Below, piece by piece: positions 55,687 through 63,155 of a stretch of DNA of 64,000 nt (position 1 is the stretch's first letter; each line of letters begins with the position of its first letter). The notes beneath the pieces were generated by a model. The model did not search any database, had not been told where the DNA came from, and worked only from the letters and a program-made list of their open reading frames with translations. Position numbers and translations under genes: made by a program. The stretch is from positions 248,001 to 312,000 of the forward strand of contig NZ_BBIW01000005.1 in the NCBI RefSeq assembly GCF_000732325.1, written 5' to 3'. Origin of the DNA: Paenibacillus sp. TCA20 (GTDB lineage: Bacteria; Bacillota; Bacilli; Paenibacillales; Paenibacillaceae).

Positions 55687-56586
55687 TTATTCTCCGCATA
55701 GGGCTGCAGCTGTCATTTCGCCTGGAAGCTCTTCTTCAGTAAATCCAAATTCCTGCAAAATTTCTAACAGCTCACCCGACTCCTTCATTTTTGTAAGCTC
55801 AGCATTGTATGCTTCTTGAAATTCCGTATCCGCCTGACGAAATGCTGTCGCTCCATACCCGCGGACACTCTCACCATCAATGACAGGCTGCTTGAAACCT
55901 TCAACACGTTCAATCTGATCATCGCTCGCGGACTCCAGCATAGCGGTAAGCGACGGACCTGTCATGGTGATCGCCTGTACTCTGTCTGCTTGCAAAGCAC
56001 TAATAGCTGAGGCTTGATCGGGAACCTGAACAATACGGTCAGAAGGAACTCCCGACTCTTCCATATAACCAATTTCTACAGCTCCTGTCATAACTGCTAC
56101 TTTGGCATTATCATCTGCCGCAATATCTTCATAGCTGGTTAGGTTAAGGGGATTCCCTTGTTTTACCGCGAGCGACTCCCCAATGCTGTATTCCGGATCT
56201 GCAAATAATACAGCTGAACAGCGATTAGGATTAATAAACATACCTGCCGTAATCATGTCAAAACGATCTGCTTGAAGACCCGCGATTAAAGAACCAAACT
56301 CTGTAAGCTCGCCCTTCATCTCTTTTACACCTAGTCTTTCTAGGATAACTTTTGCAATCTCGACGGCTTCGCCCGTTAGCTCTCCATTTTCGTCTTTATA
56401 GGCGTAAGGCTTCTCGTTAGCAAATCCCACCGTGATATATCCCTGATCAATCGCTTGATCAAGGGTGCTTCCTTTTTCCCCACATGCTGTCAATGACAAT
56501 ACCAAAACAGTTAACAATACAAGAATAACGCCCTTCTTCAAACATCCCACAACCTTTCCACGTTCTGTAATCTTGATAAATGGCAT
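55687..56586 (-). CDS. ehuB: Ectoine/hydroxyectoine-binding lipoprotein
   Basis: A 299-residue solute-binding protein. Lipoprotein signal KKGVILVLLTVLVLSLTAC; mature part is a type II binding fold with EhuB-family blocks AIDQGYITVGFANEKPYAYK, GELTGEAVEIAKVILERLGV, TEFGSLIAGLQADRFDMITA, GMFINPNRCSAVLFADPEYS and YGATAFRQADTEFQEAYNAE. It captures ectoine/hydroxyectoine outside the membrane. The start is unsure: ATG 56586 has a weak SD inside a hairpin; TTG at 56538, after GGAAAGG, would begin directly at LKKG. First gene behind the c-di-AMP riboswitch. Confidence 0.92.
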   Translation of the reverse strand: MPFIKITERGKVVGCLKKGVILVLLTVLVLSLTACGEKGSTLDQAIDQGYITVGFANEKPYAYKDENGELTGEAVEIAKVILERLGVKEMKGELTEFGSLIAGLQADRFDMITAGMFINPNRCSAVLFADPEYSIGESLAVKQGNPLNLTSYEDIAADDNAKVAVMTGAVEIGYMEESGVPSDRIVQVPDQASAISALQADRVQAITMTGPSLTAMLESASDDQIERVEGFKQPVIDGESVRGYGATAFRQADTEFQEAYNAELTKMKESGELLEILQEFGFTEEELPGEMTAAALCGE

Positions 56587-56597
56587 AGCAAAATTAA

Positions 56598-56623
56598 CCT
56601 AGTATATATATGTTTTTACTAGG
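56598..56623. repeat. Inverted repeat just before ehuB
   Basis: CCTAGTA (56598-56604) and TACTAGG (56617-56623), perfect 7-bp arms around a 12-nt AT-rich loop, ending 11 nt upstream of the ehuB ATG. In RNA its 3' arm contains the AGG that may serve as SD, so it could be a translational hairpin or a protein-binding dyad. Confidence 0.7.
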
Positions 56624-56807
56624 ATATTAAACATCAAAAAGTCACGAGTCAGTATGAAAACAAGCCCCAAACAAGTCCTTTTGATTTACTTGTACTCACC
56701 TAACTGACATTTTATGAGTTTCTTTCGTTTTTTCTCATGATCCCCCCTTGTAAAATTAAAAAATGACCGCCTATCCAGGGAACAAGACATAGCTCCGCCA
56801 GCAGGGG

Positions 56808-56852
56808 TCAAAATGAAGAAAAAGGCCCCCTTAGAATTAAAAAGGGCCTTTT
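56808..56852 (-). terminator. Expression-platform terminator of the c-di-AMP riboswitch
   Basis: On the minus strand AAAAGGCCC (56852-56844), loop of 15 nt, GGGCCTTTTT (56828-56819), then CTTCATTTTG. It sits about 30 nt past the aptamer and upstream of ehuB, so ligand binding can be coupled to termination. Confidence 0.85.
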
Positions 56853-56883
56853 GTGATGATATGCATTATGTATACAAGACCCA

Positions 56884-57012
56884 TCCACTGCTGACGAGGT
56901 TAGCTGACGGACTCGGGTAAGATGGTACCCTACACTCGAATTCAAGTGATTCGCCCCATTAATACTGGTTCCCCCGCTTTCCAGATTCTGTATCTGAAAA
57001 CTAAGCGTGATT
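56884..57012 (-). promoter_or_regulatory. ydaO/yuaA-type c-di-AMP riboswitch
   Basis: On the minus strand the aptamer core is nearly textbook: ATCACGCTTAG (57011-57001), GCGGGGGAACCA (56977-56966), GGGGCGAATC (56957-56948), GTAGGGTACC (near 56933-56924), and TTACCCGAGTCCGTCAGCTA with ACCTCG (56920-56895). These are the conserved blocks of the c-di-AMP-sensing ydaO/yuaA class, which usually acts as a genetic off switch. It begins right at the predicted transcription start and precedes an intrinsic terminator, with the ehuBCDA-ectABCD operon downstream. High c-di-AMP should thus reduce ectoine gene expression. Class is clear by motif; response not tested. Confidence 0.95.
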
Positions 57013-57014
57013 CC

Positions 57015-57043
57015 ATGATAAAGGGATGTTCTGGAAATGTCAA
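57015..57043 (-). promoter_or_regulatory. Promoter of the riboswitch-ehu-ect transcript
   Basis: TTGACA (57043-57038), 17-nt spacer, TATCAT (57020-57015). The predicted start falls at about 57008-57012, immediately at the aptamer 5' end. A second, ehuB-proximal promoter is not excluded. Confidence 0.82.
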
Positions 57044-57281
57044 ACCGATTTTATTGATTTTTTGGAAGAAACTCCGTGTTTTTTGCAATATACAACTGTT
57101 TTTATCCCACGTTATACTATTTCAACAAATGAATACAAACCCACATTATTCCTTTGTTTGTTAGGTCATAAGCAGTATAATCAGCCATACAAGTGCAGTA
57201 ACAGAATTAAATCATCAATACATAAACTATATAATTTTGTGTTGCAGTGACTCGTGACTAGGTATGTAAATGTATAAAGCC
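57044..57281. other. Spacer upstream of the riboswitch promoter
   Basis: No gene is seen. A 12-mer TGACTCGTGACT (57248-57259) is the exact inverse of AGTCACGAGTCA (56640-56651), so the riboswitch and its leader are bracketed by an inverted repeat some 600 bp apart. No target-site duplication or transposase is visible. Confidence 0.4.
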
Positions 57282-57318
57282 AAAAACGGCCTGTCCCCTA
57301 TTACGGGAACACGCCGCT
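57282..57318 (-). terminator. Intrinsic terminator of the GH5 gene
   Basis: CGGCCTGTCCCC pairs with GGGAACACGCCG (57287-57316) across TATTAC, with small mismatches; TTTTTGG follows on the minus strand. Confidence 0.8.
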
Positions 57319-57342
57319 TGTACGATTAAACGCATCGCTTAA

Positions 57343-58545
57343 TTATTGCATACCTTGCATGATGGCATTAATGATGCCTTGCTGGGTAACGGTATTATTC
57401 GAGCGGTTAAACAGAGCAAATCCATGCTGTCCGTTATGACCATTGTCCCAATAAACCGGAACCGATTTGTATTTCTTAGAGGTTGCTGCTACCGCTTTGG
57501 CAAAAGCTTGACGGTAAACGTTATTAGTAGAATCATACGCCGTTTTATCGATAGAGCCGAATTCACCAATGACAACCGGATAGCCTTGGGTTACAAACTT
57601 ATCATGCATCGCTTTGATTTGCGATTCCAGATAGTCCTCTTGTCCCCAAGTGGATTTCTTAGAAGGATTCGTTGCCGTTGCACCCCACTGTGTAATATTG
57701 CCGGATTCCTCACCTGCAAAATCCCATGGAGAGTAATAGTGCGCCGAGATCATGATTCTCTTCTCCGAGCTTGGAATAGCGGAAGATCTGAAATTATCCG
57801 TCGGAAGAACGAAGCCATAATTACCTACCGTGTAATCAATGTTGGTATTCCAGCCTGGAATCAAGAGCCATCTGGCATTGTTATTGCCTCCGGTCTTGCG
57901 GACCGTATCCACAAAGATTTGATTGTAGGCGTTCAGATTTGCGTAATATGCTGCATTCGGATTGCCGTAAGTACCATCAAATACTTCGTTCATTGATTCA
58001 AAAATAAGACGCTCATTATAGCTGCTGAATTTAGTAGCAATTTGCTGCCAAACCTTTTGGTATTTTTCCTTAATGGCAGCTTGATTACTTCCATTCACCA
58101 ACAGCCATCCGCCAGGTACGGAATTGTATCCATCCCCATGAATATTAATAATGACATACATGCCTTCGTTGTAAGCATAGTCAACCACCGTTTTGATTCG
58201 GTTCAACCAAGCTTCGTTGATTGTATAGTTGGGAGCGCTTCCAATATGATTAAGATACGATACAGGGATTCGAATGGTTTTGAAACCGGCAGCCTTTACC
58301 TTTTGAATCAGCTGCGGTGTAATGACTGGATTGCCCCAAGCGGTCTCATTCGGGGTGCCGTTTACTGTTGCTTCAAGCTGATTGCCTAAATTCCAACCCG
58401 CACCCATCTCAGGTACAATTTGCGAAGCTGACAAAGACCTGAAGTTAGCTGCGGATGCGCGTGTGCTCCAACCTGTAAGGACAACGGTCACTAGTAATAC
58501 AAGAGCTAAGCTGAGAACGCCAAATTTCTTCATTTGTGCAAGCAT
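57343..58545 (-). CDS. Secreted endoglucanase, glycoside hydrolase family 5
   Basis: A 400-residue secreted GH5 enzyme. Sec signal KKFGVLSLALVLLVTVVLTG, cleavage near STRASA-ANF. The catalytic barrel shows MGAGWNLGNQLEATVNGTPN, ETAWGNPVITPQLIQKVKAA, IRIPVSYLNHIG, VIINIHGDGYN, acid/base Glu in FESMNEVFDG, ISAHYYSPWDFAGE and nucleophile Glu in VVIGEFGSID. It cleaves beta-1,4-glucans such as cellulose; no binding module is attached. ATG 58545, after GGAGGATTCGTT, fits better than 58590. Own terminator; unlinked in function to the ectoine operon. Confidence 0.93.
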   Translation of the reverse strand: MLAQMKKFGVLSLALVLLVTVVLTGWSTRASAANFRSLSASQIVPEMGAGWNLGNQLEATVNGTPNETAWGNPVITPQLIQKVKAAGFKTIRIPVSYLNHIGSAPNYTINEAWLNRIKTVVDYAYNEGMYVIINIHGDGYNSVPGGWLLVNGSNQAAIKEKYQKVWQQIATKFSSYNERLIFESMNEVFDGTYGNPNAAYYANLNAYNQIFVDTVRKTGGNNNARWLLIPGWNTNIDYTVGNYGFVLPTDNFRSSAIPSSEKRIMISAHYYSPWDFAGEESGNITQWGATATNPSKKSTWGQEDYLESQIKAMHDKFVTQGYPVVIGEFGSIDKTAYDSTNNVYRQAFAKAVAATSKKYKSVPVYWDNGHNGQHGFALFNRSNNTVTQQGIINAIMQGMQ

Positions 58546-58770
58546 AACGAATCCTCCGTTTATCATATTTTGTTTTAACAAGTGATTCATTTAACAACCT
58601 TTAATATAACTTTCAGTTGCAATATTTTCCTCCTCCCCCTAACAATTAAACAAACAAAATATAGTTGTAACACTAACAGAATAACATAATTATGGAAGCG
58701 CGTAAATATGGTATTTCGATAGTTTCTTACAAATATTTCATTCGTTCAAAGGCGTACACCACGATGCAAC

Positions 58771-58796
58771 AAAAAAGCCGCTGAATCAGCGGCTTT
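58771..58796 (-). terminator. Intrinsic terminator of the Gfo/Idh gene
   Basis: AAAGCCGC (58774-58781), loop TGAATCA, GCGGCTTT (58789-58796); TTTTTTGTTGC follows on the minus strand. Confidence 0.87.
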
Positions 58797-58850
58797 ACGA
58801 AAGGATCGTCAATGAAATTTATGATTCACCTCATCTATTATTGGATTTAA

Positions 58851-60002
58851 CTATTCCAATGACGTACCTGTAGTAATCTCTTGATCAGCGAAATTATCGA
58901 TATGACCACTTTTTTCATAGAAATGAATGGCATGCTGTTTGACGCCTGCTTGCGTATAGAATGAATCCCCCGCAGCCAGCGGAAGACTAACGATCTCTCC
59001 TGTACTGGCCGCTGTATAAATAGCCATGATCATTTCCAAGGTCGTACGTCCGCTAACTCCGTCAATCAATGGGGGTTCGCCTGTCTCAATAGCACGCAGG
59101 ACATTATCAATTTGAGCAGCATGCCCCTCATACGGCAGATCAGGCAGACGCTCATAAGCTTGTTGCAGCTGTTCTTCGAGCTCGGCATTCTTTTCAGGGA
59201 AACCGTTCGACTTCGAAGAGGAAGCGTATATTTTCCAAGGGGCCGAAATTCGAGCATGCCTTCCTTGAAAAATAAACTGCTGCTCTTCACCATGATGCAC
59301 AACCGAGCTGGTGATCTGTCCGAGTGCCCCATTCGGAAAACGAAGCATCGCAATCGATAGATCTTCCACCTCCGCATTGTCATGGGAAACATTGCTCATG
59401 AATGCTTGAACCTGACTCGGACGTCCCATCATCCAGAGCAAGGCGTCAATATGATGAACCGCATGGTTCAGCGTACATCCGCCTCCTTCCTTCTCCCAGG
59501 TACCACGCCACCAGAGATCATAGTAACAGTGACCGCGCCACCAGAAGGAATCCACTTGAGCATGCAGGATGGGTCCTGCAAGCCCGGTGTCCAGCATCTT
59601 TTTAAGCTTCATGATTGGATTGGTGAACCGGTTTTGAGCCACCACTGACAATACTTTACCGCTCTTCTGGGCGGCTTCGATCATGAGATCACATTCCTCC
59701 AGCGATGAAGCCATGGGCTTTTCCACCAGAACATGAATTCCCGCATTCAGAAAATCGATCGCTGTCCGTGCATGCTCATATGGAGGTAGACAGATGGAGA
59801 CGAGATCAATTCCGTCATGAAGCAGTTCTTTGTAATCGCTGACAACTTTAGCGCCCAGTCCATACTCCTCTTTCTTTGCTTCAGCCTTGTCAGGATATAT
59901 ATCACATAAGGCTGCTATTTGACAGCGATCCTTAAACTGTAAAAAACCATCAATATGAGCTCTGGAAATGGCCCCAGCACCAATAATCGCAACCTTTTGC
60001 AT
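58851..60002 (-). CDS. Gfo/Idh/MocA-family NAD(P)-dependent sugar dehydrogenase
   Basis: A 383-residue oxidoreductase. Rossmann fold: MQKVAIIGAGAISRAHIDGF with GxGxxxxxH; CDIYPDKAEA and LVSICLPPYEHARTAIDFL follow. The substrate domain begins with HVLVEKPMASS (catalytic EKP), SVVAQNRFTNPIMKLKKML and GGGCTLNHAVHHIDALLWMM with the active-site His. Typical substrates are inositols, sugar acids or glucosides. AAGGGAGGATGTGCA precedes the ATG. Divergent AraC gene at 60168 is its likely regulator. Confidence 0.9.
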   Translation of the reverse strand: MQKVAIIGAGAISRAHIDGFLQFKDRCQIAALCDIYPDKAEAKKEEYGLGAKVVSDYKELLHDGIDLVSICLPPYEHARTAIDFLNAGIHVLVEKPMASSLEECDLMIEAAQKSGKVLSVVAQNRFTNPIMKLKKMLDTGLAGPILHAQVDSFWWRGHCYYDLWWRGTWEKEGGGCTLNHAVHHIDALLWMMGRPSQVQAFMSNVSHDNAEVEDLSIAMLRFPNGALGQITSSVVHHGEEQQFIFQGRHARISAPWKIYASSSKSNGFPEKNAELEEQLQQAYERLPDLPYEGHAAQIDNVLRAIETGEPPLIDGVSGRTTLEMIMAIYTAASTGEIVSLPLAAGDSFYTQAGVKQHAIHFYEKSGHIDNFADQEITTGTSLE

Positions 60003-60167
60003 TGCACATCCTCCCTTTACCTAACGTTGTCCTCAACCATGATCATACCTCAACAAGAGTATTCATTGTGATGCTGTAATGTGGATAAAATAACGCTATA
60101 TTGCGGTTTTGTAAAAGGTTCGATATATTGGTAGCATTGAAGATACATGCTGGGAGGATGATGCAAT

Positions 60168-61052
60168 ATGCGATATGATCTTCATCATTTTAATGAAAAG
60201 AATCTGCATTTCGCGTACAGACGCAAAAGTATTAATAATGAACATAGGGAAACATTTCACTCTCATCTGGGCATCGAGCTGCTATTCATCCACGATGGGC
60301 GCGGTACGATGATCGTAAATAACCGAAGCTATGAGATTAAACCCGGCATGCTCTGTATATTTCAGCCTTATCAGCTTCATCATCTAACATTGGATTATTC
60401 AAATGATCAATGTTTTGAAAGATCCATGGCTATTTTTGAACCCAGTCTGTATGATTCCTATTTCGAAAAATGGCCTGTGCTTCACGCTTTTTTTAAACAT
60501 ATTTGTCAAGGTAATCTGCCCTTTCCCTGCCTGTATGACGTTGACGATCAGCAAATCCTCATTCACCAATTCAAATCCTTCCAAGAGCGTATCCCTAATA
60601 TAGACGAGTCCAATCGCTCAGAGGAGGTTTCACTCTTTCTTGTCAACTTGTTCCATTTAATTCATCCCCTGTGGATTGAACGGGAAGGTAATTCGGCAAT
60701 TCTTCCTGTTAAGCGCAAAAACCACCAGGTGGAAAAAATATTAAGCTGGATCGAAAAAAACTATCATACTCCTTATCGTTTGGACGACTTAGCCGCTTCC
60801 TTACACCTCTCTTCTTACCACCTTGCTCACTTATTCAAAGAAGCAGCCGGAGTCAGCATTTCTCAATACATTGCGGCTCGCAGAATACATCAGTCTGTTC
60901 AATTGTTAACAACGACAAACAAGCCGATCCTGGTCATTGCAGAGGAAATCGGCTTAATGAATGTGTCGTATTTTTGCAAATTATTTAAAGACTATATGGG
61001 TGTTACACCGCTCCAGTATCGTAAAAGATGGATTAATCATCCGTTTAATTGA
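60168..61052 (+). CDS. AraC-family regulator with cupin-type sensor
   Basis: A 294-residue regulator. Cupin about 25-110 (HSHLGIELLFIHDGRGTMIV, EIKPGMLCIFQPYQLHHLTL), then two AraC HTHs (YRLDDLAASLHLSSYHLAHL and ILVIAEEIGLMNVSYFCKLF, ending MGVTPLQYRKR). GGGAGG precedes the ATG. It is divergent from the Gfo/Idh gene by 165 bp and probably activates it in response to a sugar. Convergent with the pentapeptide gene. Confidence 0.9.
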   Translation: MRYDLHHFNEKNLHFAYRRKSINNEHRETFHSHLGIELLFIHDGRGTMIVNNRSYEIKPGMLCIFQPYQLHHLTLDYSNDQCFERSMAIFEPSLYDSYFEKWPVLHAFFKHICQGNLPFPCLYDVDDQQILIHQFKSFQERIPNIDESNRSEEVSLFLVNLFHLIHPLWIEREGNSAILPVKRKNHQVEKILSWIEKNYHTPYRLDDLAASLHLSSYHLAHLFKEAAGVSISQYIAARRIHQSVQLLTTTNKPILVIAEEIGLMNVSYFCKLFKDYMGVTPLQYRKRWINHPFN

Positions 61053-61073
61053 AAGTAATGAATCCAACTCCGC

Positions 61074-61892
61074 CTAAGATTTTGCCAGCCAATGAGCAGG
61101 GAATTTCAAATAACGGGGTAATTGAGTATGTTGATTCCCCTTTGCCGAATTGACTTGTGCTTGAGTAAGGAAGATACATCCCGTTAGATTTGCACCAGAC
61201 AAATCAGCGTTTCTTAGGTCTGCCCCAATAAAATCCACTTTTCTTAAGTCAGCTTTTCTCAGATCAGATGCAATTAATAAGGCCCCTCGTAGATTTGCAC
61301 CTCTGAAGTCAATACCTTTCAAATTTGCACCTAAATAATCCAGTCCTCTGCGTACTTTACTTTTTTTATTGCTTTGAATGAAATCTTTTCGAACCCATTC
61401 ACTTGTTTTCAATAATAAATCATTCACGATTGCCCTATGATTTGCTACATCTAAATTCAATATATCGCTAGGGTTAAGTCTCGTTAGGGATAAAGTTTGC
61501 TCATAAACGCTGTGTAACTCATCATGTATGGTGTGAGTGTCTTCTAAATCCAAGGCTTGATGTAAGTAATACAGCATTTCATGTAATTGTTGAACAATAG
61601 GAAACACGGCAAACATTTCATTCGATAACGCTGGATTGGATTTCCAATCTCTGCCTTTGTAAATTTCTTGCGAAACATGTTGTCCTGCTCCAAAGCATTC
61701 ATAGGAAACACATCCATGAAAGCCCTTATCTCTCAGATGCTCATGTATGCTGCAGCGATGATCTGAATACAAGTTACGACAAGGGACTCCCCCTTCTTTA
61801 TCAAAAGAAAAATCGGCTGATTTGGCATAGGGTAAGGCTACACAGCATATTCCAAAGCAATTCTCACAATCTGATTGTAATCTGGTATTCAA
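61074..61892 (-). CDS. Cys-rich YkgJ-like/pentapeptide-repeat fusion protein
   Basis: A 272-residue two-part protein. Residues 9-66 hold eight cysteines (C9, C12, C16, C17, C38, C47, C61, C66) in the CxxCxxxCC pattern of YkgJ-type putative Zn/Fe-chelating proteins, with RCSIHEHLRDKGFHGCVSYE. A helical middle follows. Residues ~188-245 are pentapeptide repeats of the A(D/N)LXX kind (YLGANLKGIDFRGANLRGAL, ASDLRKADLRKVDFIGADLR, NADLSGANLTGC), forming a right-handed quadrilateral helix. No TM segment. Start TTG with AGGAAG upstream. Function unknown; the metal-cluster reading is from the Cys pattern. Confidence 0.8.
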   Translation of the reverse strand: MNTRLQSDCENCFGICCVALPYAKSADFSFDKEGGVPCRNLYSDHRCSIHEHLRDKGFHGCVSYECFGAGQHVSQEIYKGRDWKSNPALSNEMFAVFPIVQQLHEMLYYLHQALDLEDTHTIHDELHSVYEQTLSLTRLNPSDILNLDVANHRAIVNDLLLKTSEWVRKDFIQSNKKSKVRRGLDYLGANLKGIDFRGANLRGALLIASDLRKADLRKVDFIGADLRNADLSGANLTGCIFLTQAQVNSAKGNQHTQLPRYLKFPAHWLAKS

Positions 61893-61939
61893 ATAAACAC
61901 TTCCTATTCATTCTTACTATAAATCCACTTTAACCATAT

Positions 61940-62254
61940 TCAATTATGATTCTGACCCCACTCGCTCATCTGATCAAGGAATACAATCATAGACCTTCCT
62001 GATGATGTCAACGTATATTCTACTCTTGGCCTTGGTTCGGGATATGCTCTCCTTTCAATAATTCCGTCACCCTCAAGCTCACGTAGCTGCTCTGTTAGTA
62101 TTTTTTTTGAAATGGATGGAAGATGCCTTTGCAGTTCACTATACCGTACTGGTTTGTTGTTATTGAATAGATGCCTATATATAGGAATTTTCCATCTTCC
62201 GCTTAGCATAGATATCACCGACTCTACCGGACATTCACTCGGCTGGACAGGCAT
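61940..62254 (-). CDS. HxlR-family transcriptional regulator
   Basis: A 104-residue winged-helix regulator, complete for the family. SVISMLSGRWKIPIYRHLF, YSELQRHLPSISKKILTEQL, RELEGDGIIERRAYPEPRPR and VEYTLTSSGRSMIVFLDQMS then EWG are all HxlR hallmarks. GTGAGG precedes the ATG. It is divergent from the NADP-binding reductase gene (126 bp apart), which it likely represses, as HxlR proteins often answer electrophile or redox stress. Confidence 0.9.
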   Translation of the reverse strand: MPVQPSECPVESVISMLSGRWKIPIYRHLFNNNKPVRYSELQRHLPSISKKILTEQLRELEGDGIIERRAYPEPRPRVEYTLTSSGRSMIVFLDQMSEWGQNHN

Positions 62255-62380
62255 TATCTCACCTCACTTATTTTCAATTATATACCAAAGCACATACAAA
62301 CGGATTGGATACTTAAAAGTGCCTAATTGTACATAAGAATTAAAACTCATACAATCACTCCTAGAAGGGAGAGAATGAAC

Positions 62381-63019
62381 ATGAATATCGGGATTCTTGG
62401 CGCGGGGAACGTAGGTACAATGTTAGGCAAAGGGTTAATTAGGGCGGGTTATAATGTCTGCATCAGCAGTCGTGTTTCACATGATCCCAAACATTTAAAA
62501 TGGAAGCATGAAGTAGGTACAGCAGGAGATATTACAGCATTTCATGAAGCCGCGCTGTTTGGTGAGTTGATTATTCTGGCTCTTCCATGGTATTGCTTAA
62601 AAGATGTCATTGAAACAATTAATCCTGTCTATTTCAAAAATAAGACGGTCGTTGATGTAAGCAATGCGGTATATTTTGATGACGGTCCACGCTTGCAGCT
62701 TGTTGATACATCAGCAGGAGAAGTCATCCAACAGCTGTTACCGGAAAGTCATGTTGTTAAAACATTAAATACAGTCAGCGACAAGATTATGATTCATCCC
62801 CATTTCAAGGAAGGCTCTCCCATTATGTTTATATCTGGGAACAATCCATCCTCCAAAAATCAGGTCAACACTCTTCTTAAGGACCTGGGTTGGTCCACGA
62901 TTGTTGACCTGGGTGATATTAGACAAAGCCGATTACAAGAATCCATGATGCTAGCGTGCGTGATCAGTGAAACTCAATTACAATCGCCAGGATCGGCGTT
63001 TGCCTTATTGAGAAATTAA
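62381..63019 (+). CDS. NADP-binding oxidoreductase (F420-dependent reductase-like)
   Basis: A 212-residue protein of the coenzyme F420-dependent NADP oxidoreductase/ProC-like Rossmann family. MNIGILGAGNVGTMLGKGLI has GxGxxG, ILALPWYCLKDVIETINPV is the second strand, and VVKTLNTVSDKIMIHP and MFISGNNPSSKNQV are family blocks. Bacillota lack F420, so it probably uses NADPH on another substrate. ATG 62381 at 9 nt from GGGAG is chosen over 62375. Divergent HxlR regulator. Confidence 0.87.
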   Translation: MNIGILGAGNVGTMLGKGLIRAGYNVCISSRVSHDPKHLKWKHEVGTAGDITAFHEAALFGELIILALPWYCLKDVIETINPVYFKNKTVVDVSNAVYFDDGPRLQLVDTSAGEVIQQLLPESHVVKTLNTVSDKIMIHPHFKEGSPIMFISGNNPSSKNQVNTLLKDLGWSTIVDLGDIRQSRLQESMMLACVISETQLQSPGSAFALLRN

Positions 63020-63084
63020 GCTATTATTCTCATCGAAACCTAGATCCTCGTTGTTTGTCCACTTCATAATCTTATCCTGTTTTA

Positions 63085-63134
63085 ATTATAATGAAGAAAC
63101 GCCCATTCCCTGCTTATGGTGCGGGAATGGGCGT
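63085..63134 (-). terminator. Intrinsic terminator of rarD
   Basis: ACGCCCATTCCC (63099-63110), 12-nt loop, GGGAATGGGCGT (63123-63134), perfect 12-bp stem; TTTCTTCATTAT follows on the minus strand. Confidence 0.85.
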
Positions 63135-63155
63135 ATTGAGGTTACCAGAATGCTG

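Noticed and set aside
56640-57259. Insertion sequence or MITE defined by the 12-bp inverted repeat
   Set aside because: No transposase, no target duplication, and the interior is a functional riboswitch leader.
57346-57996. 216-codon open frame antisense to the GH5 gene
   Set aside because: No ribosome-binding site; lies wholly within a well-supported cellulase gene and its composition is unlike a real protein.
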